64,000 nt of DNA from Epinephelus fuscoguttatus (taxonomy: Eukaryota; Chordata; Actinopteri; Perciformes; Serranidae), in the NCBI RefSeq assembly GCF_011397635.1, contig NC_064773.1, forward strand, positions 32,187,449 to 32,251,448, written 5' to 3'. The notes under the pieces are model-generated. The model was not told where the DNA came from. It ran no database searches and saw only the letters and a list, made by a program, of their open reading frames with translations. The translations under genes were made by a program, and so were the position numbers. The first letter of the stretch is position 1. Each line of letters opens with the position of its first letter. Positions 10,501 through 21,400 of the stretch are shown piece after piece.

Positions 10501-12326
10501 CTCAAAAAAGAAGATAAAAAGTCTGGAGGTGCTCGGCAACAGAACAACAGTATAAACAAGAAAAGCCAGCAACACTTGGGGTCCTTCGTAGGCAACTTTT
10601 AACACCTCACTGGTACAGGCGGTTAAACACACAGACCGGTTTCGACAAGTGTCTTCCTCAGTGTGAAGAAAACACAAAAGAAAACACATCTATAATATGA
10701 AGTGCCTAAGAGTAATAAATACTTGACTACACCCAAAAAATAAATAAATATATACAAAATACTACTTAGCAGAAAATGGTACAGTAAAAAATATTATGAT
10801 GTTCTACTGCTTTGATCTGTGGCACTTTATATATTTTTTACTGTACTGTATTTTTTTCTCTTCTATGAGATGTTTGTCAATGATTACCAGGATTCTGCTT
10901 GGTGCTCTGGTGATTACCTAATGCCATGCAGCTGTGTGATTAGTAGTCGAAGTTATTTCTGCATGTCTCACCCTGCTTTTCTGTCTTTTCACACACTGAG
11001 GAAGACACTTGTCGAAACCGGTCTGTGTGTTTAACCGTCTGTACCAGTGAGGTATTAAAAGTTGCCTACGAAGGACCCCGAGTGTTGCTGGCTTTTTCTT
11101 GTTTATACTTTTGCTTGCAGCCAATCAATGCATGTTTTCTTTCATGTAATGCAATACATGATTGGTCCACTAGGGCAACTGCTGCAACCTGTGCAGTCTG
11201 TGGTGTGGTGAAGTCGAGCGTGATGTATTTACAAAGTAGGCAGTTCGGCATTCCAAGATGCTACCATGCAGGATGTTTGAGAGTATGGCTACATCACATG
11301 CCTGTGGCATCTGGTGGCATGTTATGCAATCACATGATTTCATTCACATGATGGGTATCAGTGAAGAAGACACAAAAGGTGTCAACTGACATACTTTGTT
11401 GGTATTGATATCATCTGGTGCTGGAACAATACCCAGCGCTTATTTTAATTAATAGTTTGAAACTGCTAGCTAACCTGAGCTGATGATACAGTTCAGCTGA
11501 GGAGGAAACCATTAATGTTTACATCGATAAACATTATGGTTTCCTCCTCAGTTGGCAGTTGGAAAGTAAATAATTTCCCTAGAAAGAAAATAGTTCCTCT
11601 ATGAAACTACAAAACTGCTCATGACAAGGTCTGTGGATGGATGGTCTGGATGATTTTTGGAGAGATACATTGTTGTTGAGTTATTCTAATGTATTTTTGG
11701 GCACTTTGACCACTTCAGGCCAAATGCCATCTAGATCCATTACACTGGGGAGAAGGCAGACATCTTTACAGCAAATATCTCCAACACTCGGCAACTCACA
11801 CCAAAACTATCTAGACTGATAAACAGCACTACAGATAAGAGGAAAAATATGTGTTTCTGATTTTGGGGTGAACTGTCCCTTTAAAAAGCTCTATTCTTCT
11901 CTAGTATTAGAAAACGAATCAACTTTTTGTGACGTGATTTTCATGTTTTGTTACATATTATTGTTACCACATCAAGAAAATGCTGTCATAATTATTGCAA
12001 CTATTATTTTGTCCACATTACAAGCCCCATAATTATAACCAGGAAAGTGCTTCCTGTTTAAATAACATTTAAAATAACCAAATAGAAATAAAAAATACAG
12101 TGCTGTAGGTTATATGAGAATTTGCTTCAGAAAACGTAAGAGAAAGTAAAGGAGAATCATTAACCTGACTAAATTCAGTAAATCAGTATATGAACACCTC
12201 CAACAGTCAGTTTATTGAAAGTGAGCTTACCTGTCTGGAGCAGTTGAGGGGAGGCCATGTCGAAACCCTCACCGCGCACGACAGCGACACACACACAAAA
12301 ACCAAAACTGCTCGAAGAACTATCAT
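57..12326 (-). CDS. il17ra: Interleukin-17 receptor A, complete gene (11 coding exons)
   Basis: Type I membrane receptor chain shared by IL-17-family cytokines; it signals through its cytoplasmic SEFIR domain, which recruits Act1 (family knowledge). Coding exons on the minus strand: 12231-12326, 9797-9821, 9283-9429, 9000-9121, 8678-8804, 6788-6835, 6547-6701, 4897-4971, 4729-4798, 2114-2230, 57-1513. All introns have GT..AG ends and all phases join, giving 2439 nt, 812 residues (human protein is 866). Order: signal peptide 1-19, cysteine-rich extracellular domains about 30-290, membrane helix 300-323, SEFIR about 350-515, long acidic tail. Landmarks shared with mammals are GLKC and SLWQPN outside, SPKVLVIYSQDH at the SEFIR start, and SDQGYIS near residue 768. 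The transcript 3' end lies outside the window. Teleosts can carry il17ra duplicates; I cannot say which copy this is. Confidence 0.95.
2114..2230 (-). CDS. il17ra: il17ra exon 10, transmembrane segment
   Basis: 117 nt, phase 1 on both sides. A short acidic stalk (TDAPDDP) leads into about 24 hydrophobic residues (protein 300-323), followed by the stop-transfer run CRKRG. This places the N-terminal exons outside and the SEFIR exon inside the cell. Acceptor TTTCCACAG, donor GTTAGT. Confidence 0.92.
2924..3712. mobile_element. MITE-like element with internal 63-bp tandem repeats
   Basis: Imperfect terminal inverted repeats of about 65-80 bp flank the block: the left arm (about 2930-2999) has GTAATTCTAGCATAAATCAA, and the right arm read in reverse (3712-3620) has GCAATTCTAACATAAACCAA; both continue into AAAAGTAC. 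Between them lie about seven tandem units with a GTTGAATTTACTT-type core starting near 3129, 3193, 3257, 3320, 3383, 3444 and 3507, a period of 61-64 bp. No coding potential. It sits in an il17ra intron. Family not recognised. Confidence 0.7.
3740..3918 (+). repeat. tRNA-derived SINE
   Basis: The 5' end resembles a tRNA with A box TGGCTTAGTGG (3750-3760) and B box GGTTTGACTCC (3805-3815). A CT-rich body and an A-rich tail around 3895-3935 follow. This arrangement is that of a widespread percomorph SINE. It begins about 28 bp past the inverted-repeat element at 2924-3712. Confidence 0.75.
4729..4798 (-). CDS. il17ra: il17ra exon 9, membrane-proximal cysteines
   Basis: 70 nt, phase 0 in, 1 out. 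Encodes ISPLFPQCGPDCVRRKRTLD then ICP, matching the PFFPSCLNDCLRHSATVSCP run just outside the membrane in mammalian IL-17RA. Acceptor CTCTGCAG, donor GTATGT. Confidence 0.92.
4897..4971 (-). CDS. il17ra: il17ra exon 8, second extracellular domain
   Basis: 75 nt, phase 0 on both sides. Encodes ANQTTLNVTFSL and ends CCQFDAQ, the equivalent of SNVTLTL...GCCRHQVQ in mammals. It carries two N-glycosylation sequons (NQT, NVT) and the vicinal cysteines. Donor GTAAAT. Confidence 0.9.
6547..6701 (-). CDS. il17ra: il17ra exon 7, second extracellular domain
   Basis: 155 nt, phase 1 in, 0 out. Begins SLWQPNISLTPI, matching SLWDPNITVETL of human IL-17RA, and ends VVRTYK at a GTAAAG donor. The reading frame stays open past the donor to 6391, but that stretch has no IL-17RA similarity I can see. 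A possible extra in-frame exon lies at 6171-6260. Confidence 0.9.
6788..6835 (-). CDS. il17ra: il17ra exon 6 (48-bp linker exon)
   Basis: 48 nt, phase 1 in and out. Encodes DCQDPRMQVTQFCIERG, aligning with the DCEHARMKVTTPCMSSG linker of mammalian IL-17RA and supplying its two cysteines. Acceptor TCAATCAG, donor GTGAGT. The alignment and the phases leave little doubt despite the small size. Confidence 0.9.
7376..7836. repeat. Interspersed repeat rich in GTGACCTTGACC blocks
   Basis: Degenerate sub-repeats of the type 'tgtgaccttgacc...gttcattgttgagtccaagtgg', ending near ATAATGCC. A related, longer array in the opposite orientation occupies 33000-33850; the segment around 7385-7430 is the reverse complement of that around 33680-33715. 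This is a common teleost repeat of unclear class. Confidence 0.6.
8678..8804 (-). CDS. il17ra: il17ra exon 5, end of first extracellular domain
   Basis: 127 nt, phase 0 in, 1 out. Starts WSFSANMLVLDPGQKYHVSV and continues into a PKPE segment, matching the WRF...VDPDQEYEVTV...PKP strand of mammalian IL-17RA. Acceptor TTTTCAG, donor GTGAGT. Confidence 0.92.
9000..9121 (-). CDS. il17ra: il17ra exon 4, first extracellular domain
   Basis: 122 nt, phase 1 in, 0 out. Encodes a segment with LHVLVITTNQNLCVRYSFED, the counterpart of the LNTNERLCVRFEF strand of human IL-17RA. Acceptor CTCCTTAG, donor GTGGGT. Confidence 0.9.
9283..9429 (-). CDS. il17ra: il17ra exon 3, first extracellular domain
   Basis: 147 nt, phase 1 in and 1 out. 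Encodes NCMDSKWLDVHQYTPSSPEG and onward to the WTIRDDG end. The TPSSP motif and the cysteine pair align with the first fibronectin-like domain of IL-17RA. Acceptor CTGTGCAG, donor GTGAGT. Confidence 0.9.
9797..9821 (-). CDS. il17ra: il17ra exon 2 (25-bp micro-exon)
   Basis: A 25-nt exon encoding GLKCRVTT plus the first base of a serine codon, between a GATAG acceptor and a GTGAGT donor. It is too short to show as an ORF. It is supported by phase (0 in, 1 out) and by the match of GLKC-x-V to the GLNCTV stretch of mammalian IL-17RA. Confidence 0.85.
10021..10215 (+). repeat. Interspersed repeat ('gctgcaacta' family), copy 1
   Basis: Begins GGGCTGCAACTAACA and runs through CCCAAAGACCAAGATGAC and TCAAATGTCTTGTTTTGTCC. 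The same family appears at 57610-57890, 58495-58890 and 61540-61795, partly in reverse orientation. It looks like a non-autonomous DNA element of teleosts; exact family not recognised. Confidence 0.55.
10456..11130. mobile_element. Head-to-head inverted pair of a retroelement-like end
   Basis: Arms 10550-10690 and 10970-11109 are near-perfect reverse complements; both contain GAAGACACTTGTCGAAACCG, TAAAAGTTGCCTACGAAGGA and the AGTATAAACAAG boundary. They are separated by about 280 bp. Outside them the segment TTTTGCTTGCAGCC...AATCAATG occurs twice in direct orientation (10456-10482, 11109-11130). The 'gaggaagacacttgtcgaaac' type of motif is common at 3' ends of fish retroelements (weak assignment). 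Confidence 0.6.
11497..11551. repeat. Hairpin (inverted repeat, about 24 bp arms)
   Basis: CTGAGGAGGAAACCATTAAT at the left arm (11497-11521) pairs with ATTATGGTTTCCTCCTCAG at the right (11528-11551), with one unpaired base and a 6-base loop. It lies in il17ra intron 1 within a repeat fragment whose relatives occur at 10250-10400, 49060-49340 and 50220-50330. Confidence 0.6.
12231..12326 (-). CDS. il17ra: il17ra exon 1: start codon and signal peptide
   Basis: ATG at 12326-12324 opens 32 codons: MIVLRAVLVFVCVSLSCAVR, a hydrophobic signal peptide, then the start of the mature chain ending NCSRQ. It ends in phase 0 at a CAG/GTAAGC donor and reads straight into GLKC of exon 2, matching the N-terminus of mammalian IL-17RA. 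The ATG was chosen because it directly precedes the hydrophobic core. The 5' UTR lies above 12326; I saw no clear TATA box there. Confidence 0.88.
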
Positions 12327-14652
12327 TATGAAGTTAGAATACTGTCAGTCTAAGTCCCTGCCATTAAAAAAACATTTCAGACAGAGGTCCACACTAAAGA
12401 GAAAACACACTGAGAGAGAGAGTAAGTGACTGACGGTCGTGTTGTTAACAGTAAAACTTCCTGCTATCTATGTAAATCACCTGCTCTGTTTACAGTAAGT
12501 TACCTCATGCTGCATTCAGGTCGCTTGGGAATATAGAGTACTATTGTGTTGATTTTAGCCAAGGCTATTATAGATTACTAAAACTGAACTCAAAGCTAAA
12601 ACTACATGTGACAGAGCATTTTAGTTAACTGAAATAAAAATAAAACACTTTAGAACTAATGAAAACTAACTGAAACCGTATTATGTTATTACAAAACTCA
12701 ATAAAATGAAATAAAAAATATACAGGAAATGCCTTTAGTTTTAGTCTCTGTCAATTTGATCAAATTGTCAACATAACAAGGATGAGAAGGCATTAATGGG
12801 CATGTTTATTGAGGCTGGGATGTTCGTATGACTATGAGTCAACAGCCTTCACAAAGTGTTGCGTTTGTATTGTATTGCTGAACTTCATAAACCTTGCCCC
12901 AAATAGCCCCCATATTACGAAAAATATTATTTTTAAAAAATGAGCAATCCACCCTGGGAAATGACTGAAAACAAACTGAATTGAGAACAAAATGAAATAA
13001 AAATAAAAATGAATGAAAAATACAAAAAAAAAAAAAAACCTATAACAATTCTGATATTGGCTGCCTTTGATAATTATCTAAACTGCATAATGGACATGAA
13101 GTTACGTCCATCACAGTTGTATTGTAATGCCAATTTAATTTGAAAGCTTATGCTAGACAACTGAAATAACAAATTTGATAATTTCCCCAACGTAATGTTT
13201 AATTCCTTAAGAACAGATGCAACACATCAGATATTTCTGTGAAACAATGTTTCTTCTCTGTCCACGGTTGTAGCCACAATTTTGGCAGCACTGCAGCCAT
13301 GATATTCAGTCTGTCCCACCATCCTCAACCTTCTGTACATGCATGTCTGTGCATTTGAGACCAAACATAGGTCTAATGATCCAGTACAATATTTGTCTCA
13401 AATTATCCAAGTATTGAAATGAGCCTAATGAGCAAACTATGTGAGTTCAACAACACGCACATACATTTTGTCAGGTAGGCCCTGAATAATAGAGTACTGT
13501 AGAATTAAAACAGAAAACTACAAGAAAGTTACAATGTCCTCAATATCTAAAATTTCCTTTCACAAGCATTTCGCTTCACATATTAACAGTGCACATACTA
13601 AAATGCCTAACAGCCTCATAACAGCCGCATTGTATTTTTTCCCATAGATCTTGAATGCGACATGAATAATAATTGTCTTCCTTGTAGAGTGCAAGCGCTC
13701 AGAGAGACATGTCCCTGAACTTTCACACAACTTCAAAGAGACACTTCTGCGTGATCTTTTTTTCTTCATCCTGATAATCGAAATGACGTGATCATATTTT
13801 TATTCCATTTAGCCTGTGTTTACCATCACAATTAGTCAGAGTGAAACCCACTCTAAAGGAAACATATTAGTCAGCCTCCCACAGAACATTATGAAATATC
13901 AACTGAACAGTGGAGGAAGAAGAGGGGCAGTAGCACGTGCTGACCTTCCACATGTTCACCACCAGATGGCACAACAAGACTTAACTGCACCTCTTTGACA
14001 GTTAGTGGACTGCTGTGGGCTGTGCATTGGAGTCACCAGACACTTGCATTTCTGCCATATCTCATGTACATTGATGGGTTGAATTCTGAGTGCAGAAAGA
14101 GTAACATTTCTTCAGCATCTCCAGATAAACTCACATGTGCGTGGCCGGTGGCGCCGTAAAGTGGCAGTCTCGGGCAGAGAATCTAAGCTCTACTGAGGTG
14201 GGACCAAGTCATTGTTTTTGCAAGTCACAAGTAAGGCCGAATTTGTAGGATTTGTAGGATTCTCCATCACTGAATCAGGATTTCACCATTTGAGGGAATG
14301 TGCATCTCCATTATAGAACAGCCAATAGGAACACCCTCTCTCTGAAATGACCTGTGACTTGCCAAGGTTTCCCGCCAGAGGATAGATTTTCTAAAGCCTG
14401 AAAACAGAGCCAAGAGGAGGAAGAGAAGTCTAGTGTTCTCTCTGTCCACTTAAATTGCAATATGCTCAAAGGTAATGATGGGATTTTTGCCCGATGACGC
14501 CACAATGACACAGCCTTCCTCTGCTTTAGACAACCATCACTAAATCAAAGAAAAGGCTGTCCCCGACCTGACAGGATAATCTGCCACACCTGGATCAAAT
14601 ACATCCCCAGTCTTCAAAGCCAATGAGTGAAAGCTACAGTCATGGATCAGTG
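12327..14652. other. il17ra upstream intergenic region, no gene seen
   Basis: The 5' flank of il17ra. 12550-12740 is an A-rich 'aaactaaaactgaaat' fragment with a partner near 12960-13055 (poly-A at 13026-13040), probably the two ends of one degraded element. No coherent coding region, CpG island or TATA box recognised. Confidence 0.5.
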
Positions 14653-14708
14653 TGCTGCTGCAGCAGAGCAGGGCCTGGTCATGCGGGCCCTGCTCTGCTG
14701 CAGCAGCA
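14653..14708. repeat. Perfect 23-bp inverted repeat (GC-rich hairpin)
   Basis: Left arm 14653-14675 (TGCTGCTGCAGCAGAGCAGG...) and right arm 14686-14708 are exact reverse complements with a 10-base loop, TGGTCATGCG. An open frame runs through it (14627-14809) but its codons simply reflect the palindrome. I recognise no known microRNA or transposon end here. Confidence 0.85.
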
Positions 14709-15587
14709 TGTGTCTGCTGTATCTGGTGAGGGCTGCCTTGGTGAGTCCAGGTGTGTGTACTGATGTTTCAGCAGGTTGGGCAGAGATAGACCGACCAAAG
14801 ATAAGATAAAGATTCTATTCAGGAGAAGTGAGAATGTGGACAGTTGGTGACAACATGTAAGAGATGGAGGCTGCTGATTTGAACTGACTGACAGGATCCT
14901 TCAGCACAAGCCGGTGAGGTAACTGGGCGATGAAAATGCTGGATGATGAACAGCTAAATCAAAACATTTCAGAACAACTCAGTGTGTATTTGTGTTTTCA
15001 TTTCAAATACACAAGTGAAAATGAATGCTGTCAGTTCTTTTTTACATCTTATACATTAGTGAGGACCATAAAAGACAAAATTTGCCCAGCTTTAGATTTA
15101 ACTCTTAAAACATCCAAAGGGCCTGATCTAAAGCTCTGATAAATTCATATGGGATTAGCAAGTCAGAGAGGTATTGTGTACTAAGTGGAAGCTAATGCAA
15201 AGATACAGGTATAGATAAAGATATACTGTATTTGATTCTTGCCAAGGACCTTTGTTGCATGTTTGTCACCTTCTCTTTACCCTTATTTCCCCAAATATAG
15301 TTTTAAAAGGTCTAAAAGCAGGTGTTATGTGATCAAATCTGGTTTATTATTGTTAGGACTCTGTCTGGCAGTATGTGTTCAGAGGCCTTCGTATCAGGAA
15401 AACAGGCCTGGATCCGAGTACACTTGGCCAAACCGTCCAGTTCATTTGATTATTGTGAACACTGTGTACTCTACCTGCACGGCACAGTGAATTTGCATTT
15501 TCTAGCATAGTGAAGGCATGACCCACCCTACTCTCCTTCTGATTGGCTTGTACTTATTGCCTTCTTGGGTTGGTTAAGTCTAAGTGA

Positions 15588-16352
15588 AATTTATACTTCT
15601 GTGTCGATGCAGAGCCTATGCTGCAGGTATGGTGCCGCTTAGACAACTTGTCAATTAGCCTACGCTGTAACCTATGCTGATGCCTGATGTGCACCCCTCC
15701 CAGAAATGTAATCACATGTCATGGCGACACAGACCTCCTGTCTATTTTTGTAAGCTGAAACCATTTCCCTCAGTGGAAACAAAGCTTTTAATTACATTTA
15801 TTTCACAAATAAGAAACAATAAATGTTGAAGACAATAAAGTCCCCACAAAGCATTTTAAGTCTCGTGTGTGATTTATCCTGGCTTCATATGAGTAGAGGA
15901 AATCTCCGCTTGGCGCTAGGCTAATTTATACAATGTAAAATGCCATAGGCTTGTGCTAACAACGTTAGCATATTGTATTTGTTTGGAAGGGTGTAGAATA
16001 TGACGGTTGTTTTGTCAGTGAACCTTGTGAGCTGTAATGGAGCCAAATTTTGAAACGTTACCTTTGTTAAATGTTGCTCCTGTCCCTGGCTCCATGTGAG
16101 TAGCAGAAATCTCTTGCAGCTAGCCTAATTCATATAATGTAAAATGCCATAGACTTGTGCTGTTGTATTTGTTGTGAAAATGTGGCCAGCAAAGGACAAG
16201 TGTTTTGTGTGAATCCCGAGAGTTATAGTGAAGCTGTTTTGTGTACTTGTGCTTGAAATCGTGGCTATTAAGCCATGTTTAATGTGTGTTTTGGGTGTGT
16301 TTTGAATCAACTACCTTTACAGCACTACACAGAAACCCCACCACTGACTAAC
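15588..16352 (-). mobile_element. Non-autonomous element, copy A (internal duplication, one end missing)
   Basis: One end begins TTTATACTTCTG and the body carries two related half-units about 206 bp apart (CTTCATATGAGTAGAGG near 15882, CTCCATGTGAGTAGCAG near 16090). It is the reverse-orientation relative of 36899-37743 (same two-unit form) and of 49649-50214 (one unit). The far terminus is missing. No ORF. Confidence 0.65.
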
Positions 16353-18005
16353 GTCTACATGTCAGAGCATTCTAATGTGTAGTTTGTCAATGTGGAGCCA
16401 ATTTTACATACTTTGGGTAGATTCGGAGTAAAAGTACTGCAAAGTGCAATATACAACTGTAGTGTATATAAACTTGTCACACAAAGTGCATAACATATAA
16501 GTAAGATAAAATAAAAGTGACAATTTAAACACTGAGAATATAAAAATATATTATTTTACATAAAATCTTAATCAGAAAGGAAACAAAAGCTGTCAGATTA
16601 ACGTAGTGGAGTAGAAAGTACAATATTTCCCTCTAAAATGTAGGGGCGTGGGAGTATAAAATAGCAAAACCCAAAAGAAACTAGATTAAAGTGTATACAT
16701 GCACCGAATAATCTGACTATTGGGGGAAAAAGCTAGATGTGTTTATCTGATTTCTCATAATCAGATAATGGCTTTTATCTGATAAAGCACATCGGATTAT
16801 GCTGTTTACATGACCACTTGAATAATCAGGTAACTCCAGAAATCAGATAATGATCGGTTTATTAGTGTGCATGTAAAGGCGCCCAATGCCTCTTGATGAT
16901 CATTTACAAGGTTCACAGTACACAAGTAAAATCACAGTACACAAGCTGTGACCATGGTAACAACAACAGTGTCACAGGGACAAACTCAGTGCGTCAGTAA
17001 CATTACATTAACTACACCGGGCTCAGGTTGGGTTTGGCTACTACTCTCTCGGGCTTGGGTCAGGTTCAGACAGAAATATAGGTCCGAGCAGCACTCTATT
17101 GGGATCTTGCCATTAGCGTGCTTTTGTACACTGTGGCAACAACATAAAAAAATGTCATGTAGATGATGATGCAGGTGTACTTGGGAACAGTAATACCAGT
17201 GTTGGGAGTAGCGCATTACAAAAGTAACAAAGGTAATGCACTCCAGTTACATATTACTGTTAAACAGTAACAAAGTAATATAATGTTATATATTAAAGTC
17301 ATAATAGGCTACATTATAGAAGTGTGCCCATGATTGACACATCTGGGTAATGTCATCAAATGTCAGTTAGCATTTTAGATGTTTTTTCTATTAATCTATT
17401 AATCCCCTTCAATGGCAGGGCAACACTGACACACCATCCTCTTCTTCTGCATAACTCTCTCTCCTGTGCTGCTGTAATGTTCTGGCACACCGGGAACCAG
17501 CAGGTGGGTCTTCCTGCTCTGCTGTTGAATGTGTTTCATATGATAGGCCTTCAAATATTTATTTCTATCTCATAATTGATCAGACTTGATTCTTTGTCTG
17601 CCTGTCTGTCCCTGTGCCCAAGGCTATTTGTTTATTAAAAGGTCAAGGCTGTTTAATTGTTCTATATCATCAGGCTAAAGTGGTAACCACTGTATGTGAA
17701 TGTATGGATGGGCCAGACCTGCCCTCCTGGGAGATGTTTCATAAGGCTATATAATCTGCACAGGGGCAGTCGTACTCGAATATGGTACGAATCAATCACA
17801 CCTAATATGAAAACACCCTAGTCATCCGTCAGTGGTCAGCCTACAGTCTGTAAAGACAGAAAATAGAGGGTGGATTAATAGCCAAATCAACAAGCAATAA
17901 ATGTGTATACAACTCTTACTGTGTCAGCCTAATCAACAAACCTCTAACTGTAAAGATTTCTTTAGATAAAAAGGCAGTTTTTGTCACATAGCTGCTGGAT
18001 CATCA
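16353..18005. other. Intergenic, small repeat fragments only
   Basis: Around 16690-16880 is a loose palindrome (GTATACATGCACCGAATAATC versus TTTATTAGTGTGCATGTAAAG read in reverse), with ATCAGATAA-type boxes repeated inside, which looks MITE-like. 17199-17290 starts CAGTGTTGGGAGTAGCGCAT, the usual end of teleost hAT-type elements. Nothing else recognised. Confidence 0.45.
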
Positions 18006-18434
18006 GGTCAGAGTGAATAGTATTAACCAGTTATCAATGGGAACTACTTTGCACCAAATAGTCCCAGTGAAAATTTTAGGTCTGTGGATTATTCAGGGGA
18101 ATGTGGAAACACAAAGCACCAATCACCTGTCATATGTGCACAATGTGAACCTGCTCTCATCTGTGAAGAGAACAGGGTGCCAGTGGTGGACCTGCCAATT
18201 CTGTTGTTCTCTGGTGAATGCCAGTCGAGTTGCATGCTGTGAGCACAGGTCCCGCTAGAGGATGTCGGGCCCTCATGCCACCCTCATGGACTCCTGTTCC
18301 TCTTTGCACAAAGGAGCAGATACTGGTCCTGCTGCTGGGTTGATGCCTAAATGGACAGATTTATATCCCTGAAGTTTAACTGACTTTGTGTTATACTGTG
18401 ACTACTAAGTGTTCCCTTCATTTTTTGAGCAGTG
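18006..18434 (+). repeat. Fragment of a teleost DNA-transposon-like repeat
   Basis: Contains TGTGAAGAGAACAGGGTGCC, GTCGGGCCCTCATGCCACCC and the terminus GTTCCCTTCATTTTTTGAGC followed by AGTGTA. This arrangement recurs widely in fish genomes. The opposite end is not present in the window. No intact ORF. Confidence 0.5.
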
Positions 18435-21400
18435 TATTTACCTCCATTGTATTGCTTGGGCAGATGCATACACCTAAATCTGGACACACAGACAAAAACA
18501 AGAACTATCTGAATACCACTAAATGGGAGAGATAATTTGTTTTGTAAGTTTAAGTGAACCAGCCCTTTAAAACCGAGGAAACAAGGGATTTTACAACATG
18601 GTATTTACTTTATGTTTTGAGCACACCTGTCTCCTTTACCTTCTTGCCATTTTTAATCCTGTCTACAGACTGCTGATGTCACTCCAGTAAACGCACTTTC
18701 ATGATATCTAAAGTTATTCTGGGCCCTGCTGCATAATCAGAAACTTTCCATCATAATTCTCCATCAAATCTGTGCGTTTTGGTTTCAAGATATCTGCAAG
18801 GTGTCTAGACCTTTCCATTAATAGCAGTAAAGTCCGTCTGCCATCCATCACAGTTGACCCATATCTGTAGCACTCAGCTTCTATCTGTCCTCCCCACACT
18901 GTCCTCCACAGTCAGCTAATGGAGAGGAATGAGCTGCTACTACACAGTCTCCACTTTACCTAAAACATTAAACCAAAGGTTTATTGATGATGAAACCTTC
19001 ACATCAATAAGAAAAAATGATGAAGGATACAGAAACAAGGCTGAGCAGCCCTGAGCCAAAGTGTGAAACCGCTGTCCAACTGGCTATCAAACTCTGTGTC
19101 TCCTGAGCAAAGCTGTTGGTGTGCTGTGTGAAAGTGAAAGTCAGTGCTGACTTTTTTTGCTTTATCTTTTCACGTCTTGTCACATTATGTGACATACTTG
19201 CATCACTTTGTGACACACTTACATCCAGTACGTAGCAAACATAGTTATTTTAACTGACAGCGCGATCTGTTTCTAAAGCTAACCATGTAGCTTTGGTGTG
19301 TAAACCCAACCATGCCACCATGTATGAAACAAGTGTACTTATTTTAACCAAAAAAACCCCACCCTTTTTCTAAACCTAAACAAGTAGTTTTGGTGCCTGA
19401 ACCCAACTAATTATAATACATTTGCAATCACAAACAAAAAAAGGCAAATTACACACAGTTGCAAAACTTTACTGGTGTGTTTGAGTTGTCACATCATTTG
19501 TCATCGATCTCGTTTGTGAATTGGAGGAGCAGATATAGCGGTTGCATGTGACAGTGCATCAAATGACAATGTAAAATTAATGTAACAATGTAAAAGGAGC
19601 AGCTAACTGTTTGGTTATGTTTAGGAAACCATAACTGCTTGGATAGGGTTGGGGAAAGACCATGGTCAACGTTAAGATTAGAAAGAATTAGAAGTCACAT
19701 GTTTTGTTCATTGCCGTCTTTTTGTATTGGTCACTATTACAGCTTTGATTTTTTACCCTGAAATTTAACGTAACTTTTAATTAAACTCAGGGCAACAAAC
19801 TTTTTGAAAAGGTAAAATTGATAGCTAGTTAATTAAAGCCAAATAATTTATCTAGTTTTATCATCTGAAGGCTGCTATGGAGTTCTAAGCTCAGGTGTAC
19901 AGTGACCTAAGTATTTCATACACACAAATCACAGGATCAGGTTACTAATTACACAACTACGCTACTAGAAAGACAAGGCCCCAAGGAAGTGCGCCAGTCT
20001 TTGAAGCCATTTTTTGTAATGGCTGAACTGTGGAATTACAACTCCTGAGTGCATCATGTGATGCATTGTTGCCCAAAAATATTTTTTTCCAGAGACTTAC
20101 ATTGGGAAAGAGATGCCTGTAAATCAAAGTATACATGTTTTGAGCATCATTTATTAGAAAGTGGTGTCACTGATTTATACTGTATGCTATTAGAATCTAA
20201 CATGCTGTACTTTCCTAATTCAAGTCTTGTTTAGGCTACTTAACATTTGCCTCTGTAACGAAGCAAAGTCATTTCATATGTGTGAACAAATGACCAACAC
20301 TGATCTTATTCTATGGACAGTTTTAACTGTTTCTCTGTGTTTTTTTTCCTTCATGATTTTACCTTATGTTATCCTCCATCAAAGCACAGACAAGACAAAG
20401 TCTTTAATCTTATTGCATATTTGCCCAGGGTCTGGGTAGGATCATGTAGTCATGGTTCCAGAAGGAGTGCACACTCTGAGATAAATATATCCTCTGTTTC
20501 CATCTATCTGGCACTCATCTGTCCTTGGCTGTCTTTGTTTGTCTGACCTATTTATTCTCTTTTGTCTGTGAGCTAAAAGAAGATAATTGTGTCCCATACA
20601 TAACAACCTTCTACAGGTGAAAGAGCTCACATGTGAAAACCGTGGCTTTAGAGCATGTGGATGAAAATAGCAGTCTGACATTTCGCTTGAATGGATCTCT
20701 GCATTTTCAAGTGGACTCAGTATAAAGAAACCCATTGACAGTTCAGTCATCATCACAACCTGCTTATTTTGTGTTCTACACATTTCTATTGAACAGACGC
20801 AACCTTGCTCTTTATCTCATTTCTGACAAAAGATGTAAGAGATGTAACAAAACTGTAGCATGAATTCATTAACTGATGATGAATTACTACCAAAACAAGG
20901 TTTGTCAGTTACCATGGCCCAATGGCCTGTGGCTACAAAAGGTTACTCTGTGGCCACCAAATATCCAGCCCAGGCGCCAGAAGAAAATGTTGGCATTGTA
21001 CCTTTATGATAACCACGGATAAATTACATTTTACATTTTACATTTTATACGTATCTTATTAATGATTCTAAGGGACAAAGTACATAAGCTGACTTTGTAA
21101 TCAGGAGGTAGAGGGGATCATAGAACCTACCAAGCTGAGGACCACTGAAGATCACTGTTCCAGACCAACAAACAACAAAACCACTTGTTAGTTAGACCTG
21201 TCACTATTTTACTAGTAGTAAAAGTGGTAGTGGCAGGAGAAGCAGATGGGTTTTTTTATCAAGACATGGCTGCATTTCCAGTTGAGATTGTGGCATAAAA
21301 ACTAGTTGTTATTTTTCACAGAGACATTGCTACATTTTTCTGCTGGGATTGTGCAACCAAAGCTGGGTAATTTAAGCCGAAACATCATCTTTCCCTGACC

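Noticed and set aside
14627..14809. 60-codon frame over the 23-bp hairpin
   Set aside because: Leucine/cysteine/alanine-rich because of the CTG/CAG palindrome; no similarity or splice context.
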